Shown piece after piece: positions 15,970-23,946 of a DNA stretch of 41,369 nt. Source of the stretch: Streptomyces muensis. GTDB lineage: Bacteria; Actinomycetota; Actinomycetes; Streptomycetales; Streptomycetaceae. The notes beneath the pieces are model-generated. The model was not told the DNA's origin, did not search any database, and saw only the letters and a list, made by a program, of their open reading frames with translations. Position 1 is the first letter of the stretch. Each line of letters begins with the position of its first letter. A program made the translations under genes and the position numbers. Where the stretch lies: contig NZ_JAKEIP010000053.1 in assembly GCF_021474425.1 (NCBI RefSeq), positions 1-41,369 of the forward strand, read 5' to 3'.

Positions 15970-18818
15970 CGGGCGCCCCCTCGCAGTTCCACCAGATCGG
16001 CCAGCTCCGCGTCCGTCAGCTCGGTGAGCGCCGCCTCGCCGGCGCCGAGCACCGCGTCGGCCAGCTCCCGCTTTCGGCTCAGCATGTCGGCGATACGGTC
16101 CTCGATGGTTCCCTCGGCGATCATCCGGTGCACCTGCACGGGCCGGGTCTGGCCGATGCGGTACGCGCGGTCGGTGGCCTGCGCCTCGACGGCGGGGTTC
16201 CACCAGCGGTCGTAGTGCACGACATGTTCGGCGCGGGTGAGGTTCAGGCCGGTACCCGCGGCCTTCAACGACAGCAGGAAGACCGGCACTTCACCGTCCT
16301 GGAAGCGCCGCACCAGAACCTCGCGCTCGGCGACGGGTGTGCCGCCGTGCAGGAACTGCGAGGGCGTGCCGCGAGCCGCCAGGTGCTGTTCGAGGAGGCG
16401 TCCCATCCGCACGTACTGCGTGAAGACCAGGACGCTCGCCCCCTCGGCGAGGATCGTGTCGAGCAACTCGTCCAGCAGCTCCAGCTTTCCGGAGCGCCCG
16501 GCGATCCTCGGCCGCTCCTCCTTGAGGTACTGCGCCGGATGGTTGCAGATCTGCTTCAGGCCCGTCAGGAGCTTCACGATCAGACCGCGCCGAGCCATGC
16601 TGTCGGCGCCGGCGATCTCCGCGAGCGTCTCGCGGACCACCGCCTCGTACAGACCCGCCTGTTCGGCGGTGAGGGACACGGCACGATCGGTCTCCGTCTT
16701 CGGCGGCAGCTCGGGTGCGATCCCCGGGTCCGACTTGCGTCGGCGCAGCAGGAACGGGCGTACGAGGCGGGTGAGGCGCTCGGCGGCGGCCGGGTCCTGC
16801 CCGCCCTCGACCGCCTGGGCGTAGCGCGTTCGGAAGGTGCCGAGGCGGCCCAGCAGGCCGGGCGTCGTCCAGTCGAGGATCGCCCACAGTTCCGAGAGGT
16901 TGTTCTCGACGGGGGTGCCGGTGAGCGCCACGCGTGCGCGTGCGTCGATGGAGCGCAGCTCCCGTGCGGTCGCCGAGTACGGGTTCTTCACGTGCTGGGC
17001 CTCGTCCGCCACGACCATGCCCCACGGCACCCCGGCCAGGCGGCGCGCGTCCAGGCGCATCGTGCCGTACGTGGTGAGCACGAACTCCCCGTCCGTCACC
17101 GCGTCCAGATCGCGCCGGGAGCCGTGGAAGCGGCGCACACGCGTGCCGGGCGCGAACTTCTCGATCTCGCGCTGCCAGTTGCCCATCAGGGACGTCGGGC
17201 ACACCACCAGCGTCGGACCGGCCGACGAGGCGTCGGACTGCCGGTGAAGATGCAGCGCGATCAGCGTGATCGTCTTGCCCAGGCCCATGTCGTCGGCCAG
17301 ACAGCAGCCCAGGCCCAGGGACGTCATCCGGGCCAGCCAGTTCAGGCCGCGCCGCTGGTAGTCCCGCAGCGTGGCGTCAAGGGCGGCCGGCTGACTCACC
17401 GGCTCCTGCCCCTCGGGGTCCGCGAGCCGCTCGCGCAGCGCCGCCAGCCAGCCCGTGGCCTGGACCTCGACCTGGCGTCCGGCGACCTCCGTGGAACCGG
17501 TCAGCGCGGCGCCGAGGGCGTCGATGGGCGTCACCTTGTGGTCCTGCTGCGCGCGGGCGCGACGTACCTCGTCAGGGTCGACGAGGACCCACTGGTCGCG
17601 CAGTCGCACCACGGGGCGGTTCGCCTCGGCGAGACGGTCCAGCTCCTCGCGCGTGAGCCGCTGGTCGCCCATGGCGAACCACCAGTTGAAGGCGAGCAGT
17701 GCGTCGGCGGACAGCAGCGACGGGGTGTCGGAGAAGATCCTGCCGGGCACGGTCTCGTCGTCCGGCGGACCGATCACCGCGCGGGCGGTCAGCCTGTGAG
17801 CCAACTCCTGGGGCCAGTGCACGTCGATGCCGGCTCCGGCGAGCGTCCGAGCGCCCTCCTGAAGGAGGTCGGTCGCCTCGTCGTCGGCCAGTTCCACCGC
17901 GTCCGGGACGGCAGCGGCGAGCAGCGGTGTGAGCGGTGCCCAGGCGCGGGCCGCGCGACGCAGCGCCAGCAGGGTGTCCATCCGCGCGCGTGGGCCGAAG
18001 GCACCGGAGTCCGCCCATACGTCGGCGGCGTCCGCGACCAGCGTCGGATCGCTCACGCTGTGCACCTGCAGCACTGCCCGGAACGACAGTGCCGCGTCGT
18101 CCGAGGTCGCCGTGGCGAGGCCGGGCACCTCGAGCCGTAGGGACAGCCGCACGCCCGCGTCGTGACCGGAGGCGACGTCCGCGGCCCACGCACGCTGACC
18201 GGGCACGTGCTGCGGGTCCCGCGCGGCGTAGGCGGGCCCGCCCGTCACCAGCGCCGCCGCGGGTGACCGGGGAAGCGCGTCGGCGACCGCGTCCAGGAAG
18301 GACCGCAGCAGCCGCTCCGGATCCGGCAAGCGCAGTGGCCGCACGCCGTCCAACGGCAGGGCGTGCGCCTCGGGAGGCATCGCGGCCGCAAGCGCGCGTA
18401 CCTGCTCGATGTCCTCCGGCCGCAGAGGGCCGACGCGCCAGGCGTCGTGGTCGTCCGCCGAGAGGCCCGGCAGCAGCAGCCCGCGCGCCACGAACTGGAG
18501 CGCCAGCACGGCGGCCGCACCCCAGAAGACGCCCGCTCGATGCGACCGCGCGGACGTACGCGCACGTGTGAGGACCGGCAGGGCGGCCCACACGGGCAGC
18601 AGCACGGCCGGAACGGTCACCAGCTCCACACCGTCGTCGCCGGGCAGCACGACGGCCAGCTCCTCGACGGATCCGGACGCGACGGCCGGAACGGCACCGC
18701 CGTCCGCACGCCAGAAGGCGATCCGGCCGGTGCGCGCCGGGTCACCGGGTACGAAGACGGCACGGCAGCAGGCCAGTTCGGAGATCTCGGACGGTGTTGC
18801 GTCGGGAAGCCTCGGCAC
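15966..18818 (-). CDS. SNF2-family DEAD/DEAH-box ATPase/helicase
   Basis: 950 residues. A long N-terminal region (1-480), specific to bacterial SNF2/RapA-like proteins, precedes a SNF2_N/helicase core: motif I DDMGLGKT (509-516), motif II DEAQ (605-608), motif III TGTPVEN, and motif VI QATDRAYRIGQ near the C-terminus. It would translocate on double-stranded DNA and remodel protein-DNA complexes or RNA polymerase. The GTG start at 18818 has GAGGAG about 12 bases upstream. The gene overlaps the downstream SWIM gene by 4 bp, forming a two-gene operon. Precise role (repair, transcription or chromatin) unknown. Confidence 0.95.
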   Translation of the reverse strand: MPRLPDATPSEISELACCRAVFVPGDPARTGRIAFWRADGGAVPAVASGSVEELAVVLPGDDGVELVTVPAVLLPVWAALPVLTRARTSARSHRAGVFWGAAAVLALQFVARGLLLPGLSADDHDAWRVGPLRPEDIEQVRALAAAMPPEAHALPLDGVRPLRLPDPERLLRSFLDAVADALPRSPAAALVTGGPAYAARDPQHVPGQRAWAADVASGHDAGVRLSLRLEVPGLATATSDDAALSFRAVLQVHSVSDPTLVADAADVWADSGAFGPRARMDTLLALRRAARAWAPLTPLLAAAVPDAVELADDEATDLLQEGARTLAGAGIDVHWPQELAHRLTARAVIGPPDDETVPGRIFSDTPSLLSADALLAFNWWFAMGDQRLTREELDRLAEANRPVVRLRDQWVLVDPDEVRRARAQQDHKVTPIDALGAALTGSTEVAGRQVEVQATGWLAALRERLADPEGQEPVSQPAALDATLRDYQRRGLNWLARMTSLGLGCCLADDMGLGKTITLIALHLHRQSDASSAGPTLVVCPTSLMGNWQREIEKFAPGTRVRRFHGSRRDLDAVTDGEFVLTTYGTMRLDARRLAGVPWGMVVADEAQHVKNPYSATARELRSIDARARVALTGTPVENNLSELWAILDWTTPGLLGRLGTFRTRYAQAVEGGQDPAAAERLTRLVRPFLLRRRKSDPGIAPELPPKTETDRAVSLTAEQAGLYEAVVRETLAEIAGADSMARRGLIVKLLTGLKQICNHPAQYLKEERPRIAGRSGKLELLDELLDTILAEGASVLVFTQYVRMGRLLEQHLAARGTPSQFLHGGTPVAEREVLVRRFQDGEVPVFLLSLKAAGTGLNLTRAEHVVHYDRWWNPAVEAQATDRAYRIGQTRPVQVHRMIAEGTIEDRIADMLSRKRELADAVLGAGEAALTELTDAELADLVELRGGAR

Positions 18819-18904
18819 AGCTCTGCGACACTCCTCAAATTTGACTACCCAGATGGAGTGGCCGACGGTACAGCACTCGGACGACTTCCGGACAAACCCA
18901 GGGT

Positions 18905-18918
18905 GTGACCTGGGTCAC
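18905..18918. promoter_or_regulatory. Inverted repeat GTGACC-TG-GGTCAC
   Basis: A 6-2-6 perfect inverted repeat (18905-18918) overlaps a second one, CCCAGG-GTGTGA-CCTGGG (18897-18914). It lies in the 289-bp gap between the divergent SNF2 helicase and the small membrane protein gene and is a candidate operator for either. The rest of the gap shows no coding character. Confidence 0.4.
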
Positions 18919-19107
18919 TCTCCTGTCGGCGGGGTATCTCCCTCGTGCGGAGCCCGGCACGTTGATCGCACATCGGCGACACCGGACCTCCGTGACCAGT
19001 AGGGGCCGCACCTCAGGGTCGTCTCAGGGTCGCGGTTCGGAACCGCTGGAAGCGCGGACCCGTTTTCAGGTCAGAGAGCGGCAGTGGCCGCGAAGGAGGC
19101 GACGCAC

Positions 19108-19290
19108 ATGTCGAAGAACGCGAAGATCGCCGCGGGAGGTGTGGCGGCCGGTCTCATCCTGTTGATCTGGTTGCCCTGGTGGGCCGCGCTCCTGATAGTC
19201 CTGGGAGTCCCGGCCGCCGCGTACCTCACGCTCGACCCGTCACAGCGGCGCAGGCTGCGCCGCGTCACACGCAAGGAACTCGGTCGCTGA
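19108..19290 (+). CDS. Small membrane protein, 60 residues
   Basis: Unknown function. The strongest ribosome site I saw in the window, AAGGAGG (19093-19099), lies 8 bases before the ATG at 19108, which decides the start over the GTG at 19084. The protein is a short basic N-terminus, a hydrophobic hairpin (about 7-47, with LPWW in the turn) and a strongly basic C-terminus (RRRLRRVTRKELGR). It probably forms one or two TM helices with a cytoplasmic basic tail. It is convergent with the esterase gene, 3 bp apart. Confidence 0.75.
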   Translation: MSKNAKIAAGGVAAGLILLIWLPWWAALLIVLGVPAAAYLTLDPSQRRRLRRVTRKELGR

Positions 19291-19293
19291 CCC

Positions 19294-20688
19294 TCACCCG
19301 GCCGCCCGCGCGGCCGGGATGGACAGCGGGCAGGAGTTCAGCACGTCGCCGCTCGCGGGCCTGCCGACGGTGTGGTCCGCGGGCGGTCGGGTGCCCCGCT
19401 CCACCCATGCGGCCAGCGCGTCGAAGGCCGACCGATAGCAGGGCAGGATCGGCCGGAGCCTGTCCGGGTAGGTGTCGTACAGGCCGTCGACATGAGTGCC
19501 GCCCGCGATCGTGTAGTAGCGGTGCAGTGGCCCCCGGCCGCTCGCGTCGACCATGCGCGCGTACACGTCCGAGTCGGCCGCCTTGGGCAGCAGCGCGTCC
19601 AGATCGCCGTGCAGCGTGAGCAGTGGCCGGCCGATGCGCCCGGTCAGCGCGACGCGGGCCACGGCACGACGGACGGATGCCGGGCGCGACGAGTAGTCGT
19701 ACGAGGCATCGGACGGGCAGGGCGCCAGGACCTGATCCGGCGTGGTCCCGGCGGACGGGCCGGGGCAGCCGGGGTCGTATGCGGGATCGAACTCGGCGCG
19801 GTAGATCTTCTGCGTGACTCCCCAGTAGGCCTGCTCGTGATACGGCCACAGAAACTCGGAGCCGCGCGCGAAGCCGACCGTGTACAGGTCCTCGTCCCGC
19901 GCGGAGCCGAGCGTGTGTGCGACCGCCGTGGGCAGGGAGGTGAGCAGGTTGGGACCGTTCGCGGTCCACAGCGCGCCCTCCCAGTCCACGCCGCCGTCGT
20001 ACAGCTCGGGATGGTTCTCCAACTGCCAGCGGGTGAGGTAGCCGCCGTTGGAGATGCCTGTCATGTACGTACGACGGGGGGCGTGCCCGTAGCGCTGGGC
20101 CACCGCCTTGCGGGCCGCCCGGGTCAGCTGAGTGGTCCGGGTGTTCCACTCGGCGACCGCGTCGCCGGGCCGCTCGCCGTCCCGGTAGAAGTCGGCGCCG
20201 TTGTTTCCCTTGTCGGTCGCGGCGTAGGCGTAACCGAGTGCGAGCACCTGGTCGGAGATCGCCGTGTCCGTCGCGTACTGCCTGCGGTTGCCGGGGGCTC
20301 CGGTGACGACCAGTCCGCCGTTCCAGCGGTCCGGCAGCCGGATCACGAACTGCGCGTCGTGACGCCGGCCGTGAGTGGCGTTGAAGCGGGAGGAGTCAGG
20401 GAAGTACCCGTCGATCTGCATCCCCGGCACCCCGGTCGGGTTCCGGGTGCCCCGGGCCGTCAGCCCTGCCTGGTCGGCCATGTCCGTGTAGGGCGTGCCG
20501 GCGAGCCCGGCCGTGGTCAGATCGGCGAGGCAGGCACTCTGCTGGAAGGCCGCGCCGGGCACCCGTACACCGTCCTGACGGGCGCAGGGCTGCTCGGCGA
20601 CCGCCGCGGCCGCTGCCGGAGTCGGCTGACTGAGGACGCCGGCCAACAGCGCGGCGGCGATGCACGGAACACCTCGGGACAGGCGCAT
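19294..20688 (-). CDS. Secreted alpha/beta hydrolase, tannase/feruloyl esterase type
   Basis: 464 residues with a Sec signal peptide (1 to about 28, AIAALLAGVL-like core and an Ala-rich cleavage region). The nucleophile elbow is GISNGG with Ser213. The likely acid is Asp362 or Asp364 in HGDLDALLP and the likely base His399 in AGGTHVDG. Cysteines suggest disulfides, fitting an extracellular enzyme. Best match from memory is the tannase/feruloyl esterase group; an oligomer hydrolase or another carboxylesterase cannot be excluded. The ATG at 20688 (MRLSRGV) has AGGAG 6 bases upstream; a longer upstream frame lacks this support. A hairpin lies in the leader (20718-20751). Confidence 0.82.
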   Translation of the reverse strand: MRLSRGVPCIAAALLAGVLSQPTPAAAAAVAEQPCARQDGVRVPGAAFQQSACLADLTTAGLAGTPYTDMADQAGLTARGTRNPTGVPGMQIDGYFPDSSRFNATHGRRHDAQFVIRLPDRWNGGLVVTGAPGNRRQYATDTAISDQVLALGYAYAATDKGNNGADFYRDGERPGDAVAEWNTRTTQLTRAARKAVAQRYGHAPRRTYMTGISNGGYLTRWQLENHPELYDGGVDWEGALWTANGPNLLTSLPTAVAHTLGSARDEDLYTVGFARGSEFLWPYHEQAYWGVTQKIYRAEFDPAYDPGCPGPSAGTTPDQVLAPCPSDASYDYSSRPASVRRAVARVALTGRIGRPLLTLHGDLDALLPKAADSDVYARMVDASGRGPLHRYYTIAGGTHVDGLYDTYPDRLRPILPCYRSAFDALAAWVERGTRPPADHTVGRPASGDVLNSCPLSIPAARAAG

Positions 20689-20717
20689 GACGGTCTCCTG
20701 GCAGCGGGGGACGGGCA

Positions 20718-20751
20718 CATGAGGGATCGAAGCCGTGAAGGCTGCCTCATG
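20718..20751 (-). promoter_or_regulatory. Leader hairpin upstream of the esterase gene
   Basis: CATGAGG (20718-20724) pairs with CCTCATG (20745-20751), enclosing AGCC (20731-20734) and GGCT (20740-20743). It lies about 20 bp upstream of the esterase ribosome site and could be a 5'-UTR structure or an operator. Confidence 0.4.
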
Positions 20752-20871
20752 GTGCGGTCCTGGCTCCGCGTCATCCATGGGTCGGGACCACATGGAACGC
20801 CATAGCGAGATGGGGCCACCTGACACCGACTGGTCCGTGCCGCGCCGCTGCCGTGCCGTCCGGCGCGCGGT

Positions 20872-21759
20872 TCAGCTGGGACGTACGGCCATTTTGTCGA
20901 GCGCTTCCAGCAGCCCGGGCAGCTCCGGCCCGCGACCCACCGGCAGGACCTCGCCGGGCTCGTCGTCAAGGAGCACGAACGCGATGTCGTCGGTCCTGGC
21001 GACGAGCGACCAGCCGGGACCGTCCGCACGCAGGGTCCGCGCGTCACCCGGGGCGAACGAGGACCGGACGCGACCGAGGGGCGGCGGGGAGTCCACGTAC
21101 GCGCGAGCCTCCGCGAGGACCCTGCGGATGCCGCTGTGGCCACCAAGGGTCCTGCCTTGGCCGCCCTTGTCAGCGCCCTCGCCTTCGCCGCCGCCTTCAC
21201 GCTCGCCCGCGTCCGCGGCCTCAGCAGCGTCTGCCGCCCCGCCGCCCGACGTCGCGAAGTCCGTGTCATCGATCTGCTCGCGCCAGATCGCCCACTGCAG
21301 GGCGATCTCGTCGGCGCCCAGGCGCCGCTGGGCCGGCCCCCACACGCTCGTGTCCGGCGGCGCCAACGGCGGACCGTCCGCGACCTCGGGATCGGGATCG
21401 TGCGGATCCGGCACATTGGGGGCGGCGACGGCCACCGCGAGGGGCCACCCGGGCAGCGCGGCCACGACCGTACGCTCGTCGGGTGACAGGTCGTACTCCA
21501 TGCCGCAGTCCCAGGACGCGATGGCGACGGCGACCAGGGAGACGTCGTCGATGACGACCGTCCACCGGGCGCCGTCGCCGTCCTGGCCGAGGACCAGGCC
21601 GTACCCGTCGGCGAGCGGCGCGAGGCCGAGCGCCGCGCAGGCCTCCGGATAGTCGTCGCCCAGCACGCTCGGGAACTTCGCCGGCGTCAGCAACACCGCC
21701 GTGAGCACATAGAGCGCATCGTCCGCGGCGGCGACGGCCTCCTCGTCCGTCCCGGCCAT
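20872..21759 (-). CDS. Uncharacterised protein
   Basis: 295 residues from the ATG at 21759, chosen because GGAGG lies 6 bases upstream; an earlier start at 21795 lacks one. I do not recognise the family. The first 165 residues and the last 70 look globular (for example SWDCGMEYDLSP and RTDDIAFVLLDDEPGE). They are separated by a low-complexity Gly/Glu/Ala linker of about 40 residues. No signal peptide, TM helix or metal motif is seen. It lies alone, minus strand, between the esterase and another uncharacterised gene. Confidence 0.7.
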   Translation of the reverse strand: MAGTDEEAVAAADDALYVLTAVLLTPAKFPSVLGDDYPEACAALGLAPLADGYGLVLGQDGDGARWTVVIDDVSLVAVAIASWDCGMEYDLSPDERTVVAALPGWPLAVAVAAPNVPDPHDPDPEVADGPPLAPPDTSVWGPAQRRLGADEIALQWAIWREQIDDTDFATSGGGAADAAEAADAGEREGGGEGEGADKGGQGRTLGGHSGIRRVLAEARAYVDSPPPLGRVRSSFAPGDARTLRADGPGWSLVARTDDIAFVLLDDEPGEVLPVGRGPELPGLLEALDKMAVRPS

Positions 21760-21893
21760 CCCAGCCTCCCCATCGGTTCGTCCATCGGCGCGCACCCTAG
21801 TGCGACCGGAAGCCGCTTGTCACGACTCCCCGGCCTACCCGAGCTGCAGCTTTCCGACTGGTCGGGGCGAATCGACCGAGATCGGCCACGGTG

Positions 21894-22208
21894 TCAGGCC
21901 GCCGGGAGCCCCAGCAGGGTCCGGGCGACGGTCTGTGGCGACTCGTCGCGTTCCCGGGCGAGCGCGATGACGGCCCGGCACGCCAGCTCGCTCACCCCGA
22001 ACGACAGCGCCTCGGGAGAGACCCACCCGGAGGCCTCGTCGATCTGATCCTGGTCGTCCTCCGCGCAGGCCGACACGTACACGGCCGCCGCCTCGAAGAG
22101 ATTGTGCGTGCGCTTCTCCTTGTGCGGGCGCTCCTGCCGCATACTCTCCTCCTCCGCGTGCGGGGAACGGAGAAGTCTCGCGCACACCTCGCGCACCCTG
22201 TCCCACAT
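21894..22208 (-). CDS. Uncharacterised small protein
   Basis: 104 residues from the ATG at 22208 (MWDRVREV), which has GGAAGG about 9 bases upstream; an earlier ATG at 22253 (119 residues) is possible but has poor spacing. The protein is mainly helical and acidic in the middle (SACAEDDQDQIDEASGWV), with two Cys. I do not recognise a domain. It lies downstream of the methyltransferase gene on the same strand. Confidence 0.6.
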   Translation of the reverse strand: MWDRVREVCARLLRSPHAEEESMRQERPHKEKRTHNLFEAAAVYVSACAEDDQDQIDEASGWVSPEALSFGVSELACRAVIALARERDESPQTVARTLLGLPAA

Positions 22209-22352
22209 GGTGACCGCCTTCCCCCTGTGTGGCTGATCCGACCGATCGTCCATCTTCCACTGTTCAACCTAGAGTTGGAGCTTCGGCTGCAGAAGGGGGC
22301 AGCGCCGTGCAGGGCTTTCCGTCAGCCGTCGTCGCCGGGCGGCGCTGAGACG

Positions 22353-22961
22353 TCAGTGCTCCCGGACGGCCAGTGCCAGGAAGCGGTCGTCCTCGTCGAC
22401 GTACGACGTCATGCGCCACCCGGAGCCGGCGAGCAGCGGCCGGAGGTTGGGCTCGGCGCGCAGGTCGCCCGGGGTGAGCTGCCGGCCCTGGCGTGCCGCG
22501 AGCGCCGCCCGGCCGATCGGGTGGAACAGCGCGAGGACGCCGCCGCGACGCACCACGCGGGCCAACTCCCGCAGGTTCTCGGCGGGGTCGGGCAGATGCG
22601 CGACGAGGCCGGCCGCGAACACGGCGTCGAGCGATTCCGGCCGCAACGGCAGCGCGGCCACGTCGGCGAGCAGCAACTGCCCGTCCGCATCGCGTCCCGC
22701 CCGCACAGCGGCCTCCAGCATGGCCGGGGTCAGATCGGCGCCCAGAACCACTCCCGAGGGCCCCACAGCGGCACGCAGCGGCGGCAGGGCACGTCCCGTG
22801 CCGCAGCCCGCGTCGAGTACGCGGTCCCCCTCGCGCAGCCCGAGCTCGGCGACCGCGGCCGCGTAGGCGGGTCCGTCGTCCGGGAACTTGCTGTCCCAGG
22901 CGGCGGCGCGGGCCGTGAAGAACTCCTGCACATGTGTGTGGTCGTCGCTCATGTTCCGCAT
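22353..22961 (-). CDS. Class I SAM-dependent methyltransferase
   Basis: 202 residues with a Rossmann-type methyltransferase fold. Motif I VLDAGCGTG (48-56) binds S-adenosylmethionine; GADLTPAML (about 74-82) and LLLADVAALPL (95-105) follow; VVRRGGVLALFHP (about 136-148) is the typical post-motif. It belongs to the UbiE/Methyltransf_11 group of small-molecule methyltransferases; the substrate is unknown. The ATG at 22961 has GAGGG 4 bases upstream. It is divergent from the MHYT gene. Confidence 0.9.
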   Translation of the reverse strand: MRNMSDDHTHVQEFFTARAAAWDSKFPDDGPAYAAAVAELGLREGDRVLDAGCGTGRALPPLRAAVGPSGVVLGADLTPAMLEAAVRAGRDADGQLLLADVAALPLRPESLDAVFAAGLVAHLPDPAENLRELARVVRRGGVLALFHPIGRAALAARQGRQLTPGDLRAEPNLRPLLAGSGWRMTSYVDEDDRFLALAVREH

Positions 22962-23104
22962 GATCCCTCACCGGCACGGATGACACCGCTGTGCACATGT
23001 TCGAGCGTGACGCGATCGTTCCGCTGCATCTCTGTGTCATATTCCAACAGCTTTCGAAATGCGCCCCCTTCGCGCGCCCATGGCCCGACTAGCGTCCCTG
23101 GGCC

Positions 23105-23878
23105 ATGGGACACCTGGACCACGCCGCCCTCGGCTGGCTGACCCCCGTGCTGTCGTACGTGATGGCGTGCATAGGCGCCGCGCTGGGGCTGCGCTGCACC
23201 GTCCGCGCGCTCGGCGCCACCGGCCGGTCGCGCCGCAACTGGCTCATCACCGCCGCCTCGGCGATCGGCACCGGCATCTGGACCATGCACTTCGTGGCCA
23301 TGCTGGGCTTCAGTGTCAGCGGCACCGACATCCGCTACGACGTACCGCTCACCATCGTGAGCCTCCTCGTCGCCATGGCCGTCGTCTGCGGCGGCGTCTT
23401 CGCCGTCGGGTACAGCCGTGACCGCACCCGCGCGCTCTTCCTCGGCGGGCTCACCACCGGGCTCGGAGTGGCGAGCATGCACTACCTGGGCATGGCCGCC
23501 GTACGACTGCACGGCGACGTCACCTACGACCCCGTCCTCGTCGGACTCTCCGTCCTGATCGCCATCGTCGCGGCGACGGCGGCCCTGTGGGCCGCGCTCA
23601 ACATCAAGTCGCCCGTCGCCGTCACCATCGCCTCACTGATCATGGGCGCGGCGGTCAGCAGCATGCACTACACCGGGATGTTCGCGGTGAGCGTGAACGT
23701 CACACCGGCCGGCGCGATCCTGCCCGGGGCCACGGCGATGCAGTTCATCTTCCCCCTCGCCGTCGGCCTCGGGTCCTACCTCTTCCTGACCTCGGCCTTC
23801 GTCGCGCTGTCGCCCACCACGGGGGAGCGTGCGGCATCCGCGTCGGCCCAGGGATCGGTGGAGAGCGTCGCCGGCTAG
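23105..23878 (+). CDS. MHYT-domain seven-helix integral membrane sensor protein
   Basis: 257 residues, about seven TM helices. Three MHYT repeats carry the motif: MHFVAM (His62), MHYLGM (His126) and MHYTGM (His188). The MHYT domain is proposed to bind copper and to sense O2, CO or NO. There is no fused output domain (GGDEF, EAL or kinase), so it would need a partner. It ends 68 bp before the CvnA gene on the same strand, which suggests joint expression with the second conservon. No ribosome site precedes the ATG. TAGCGT at 23090-23095, 10 bp upstream, could be a -10 element of a leaderless transcript. Confidence 0.93.
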   Translation: MGHLDHAALGWLTPVLSYVMACIGAALGLRCTVRALGATGRSRRNWLITAASAIGTGIWTMHFVAMLGFSVSGTDIRYDVPLTIVSLLVAMAVVCGGVFAVGYSRDRTRALFLGGLTTGLGVASMHYLGMAAVRLHGDVTYDPVLVGLSVLIAIVAATAALWAALNIKSPVAVTIASLIMGAAVSSMHYTGMFAVSVNVTPAGAILPGATAMQFIFPLAVGLGSYLFLTSAFVALSPTTGERAASASAQGSVESVAG

Positions 23879-23946
23879 CGGCGGATCCGGACCGGCGACG
23901 GGTCCGGAACAGCACGCCCCGAACCCCACTTCCGAGCGAGGAGGCC

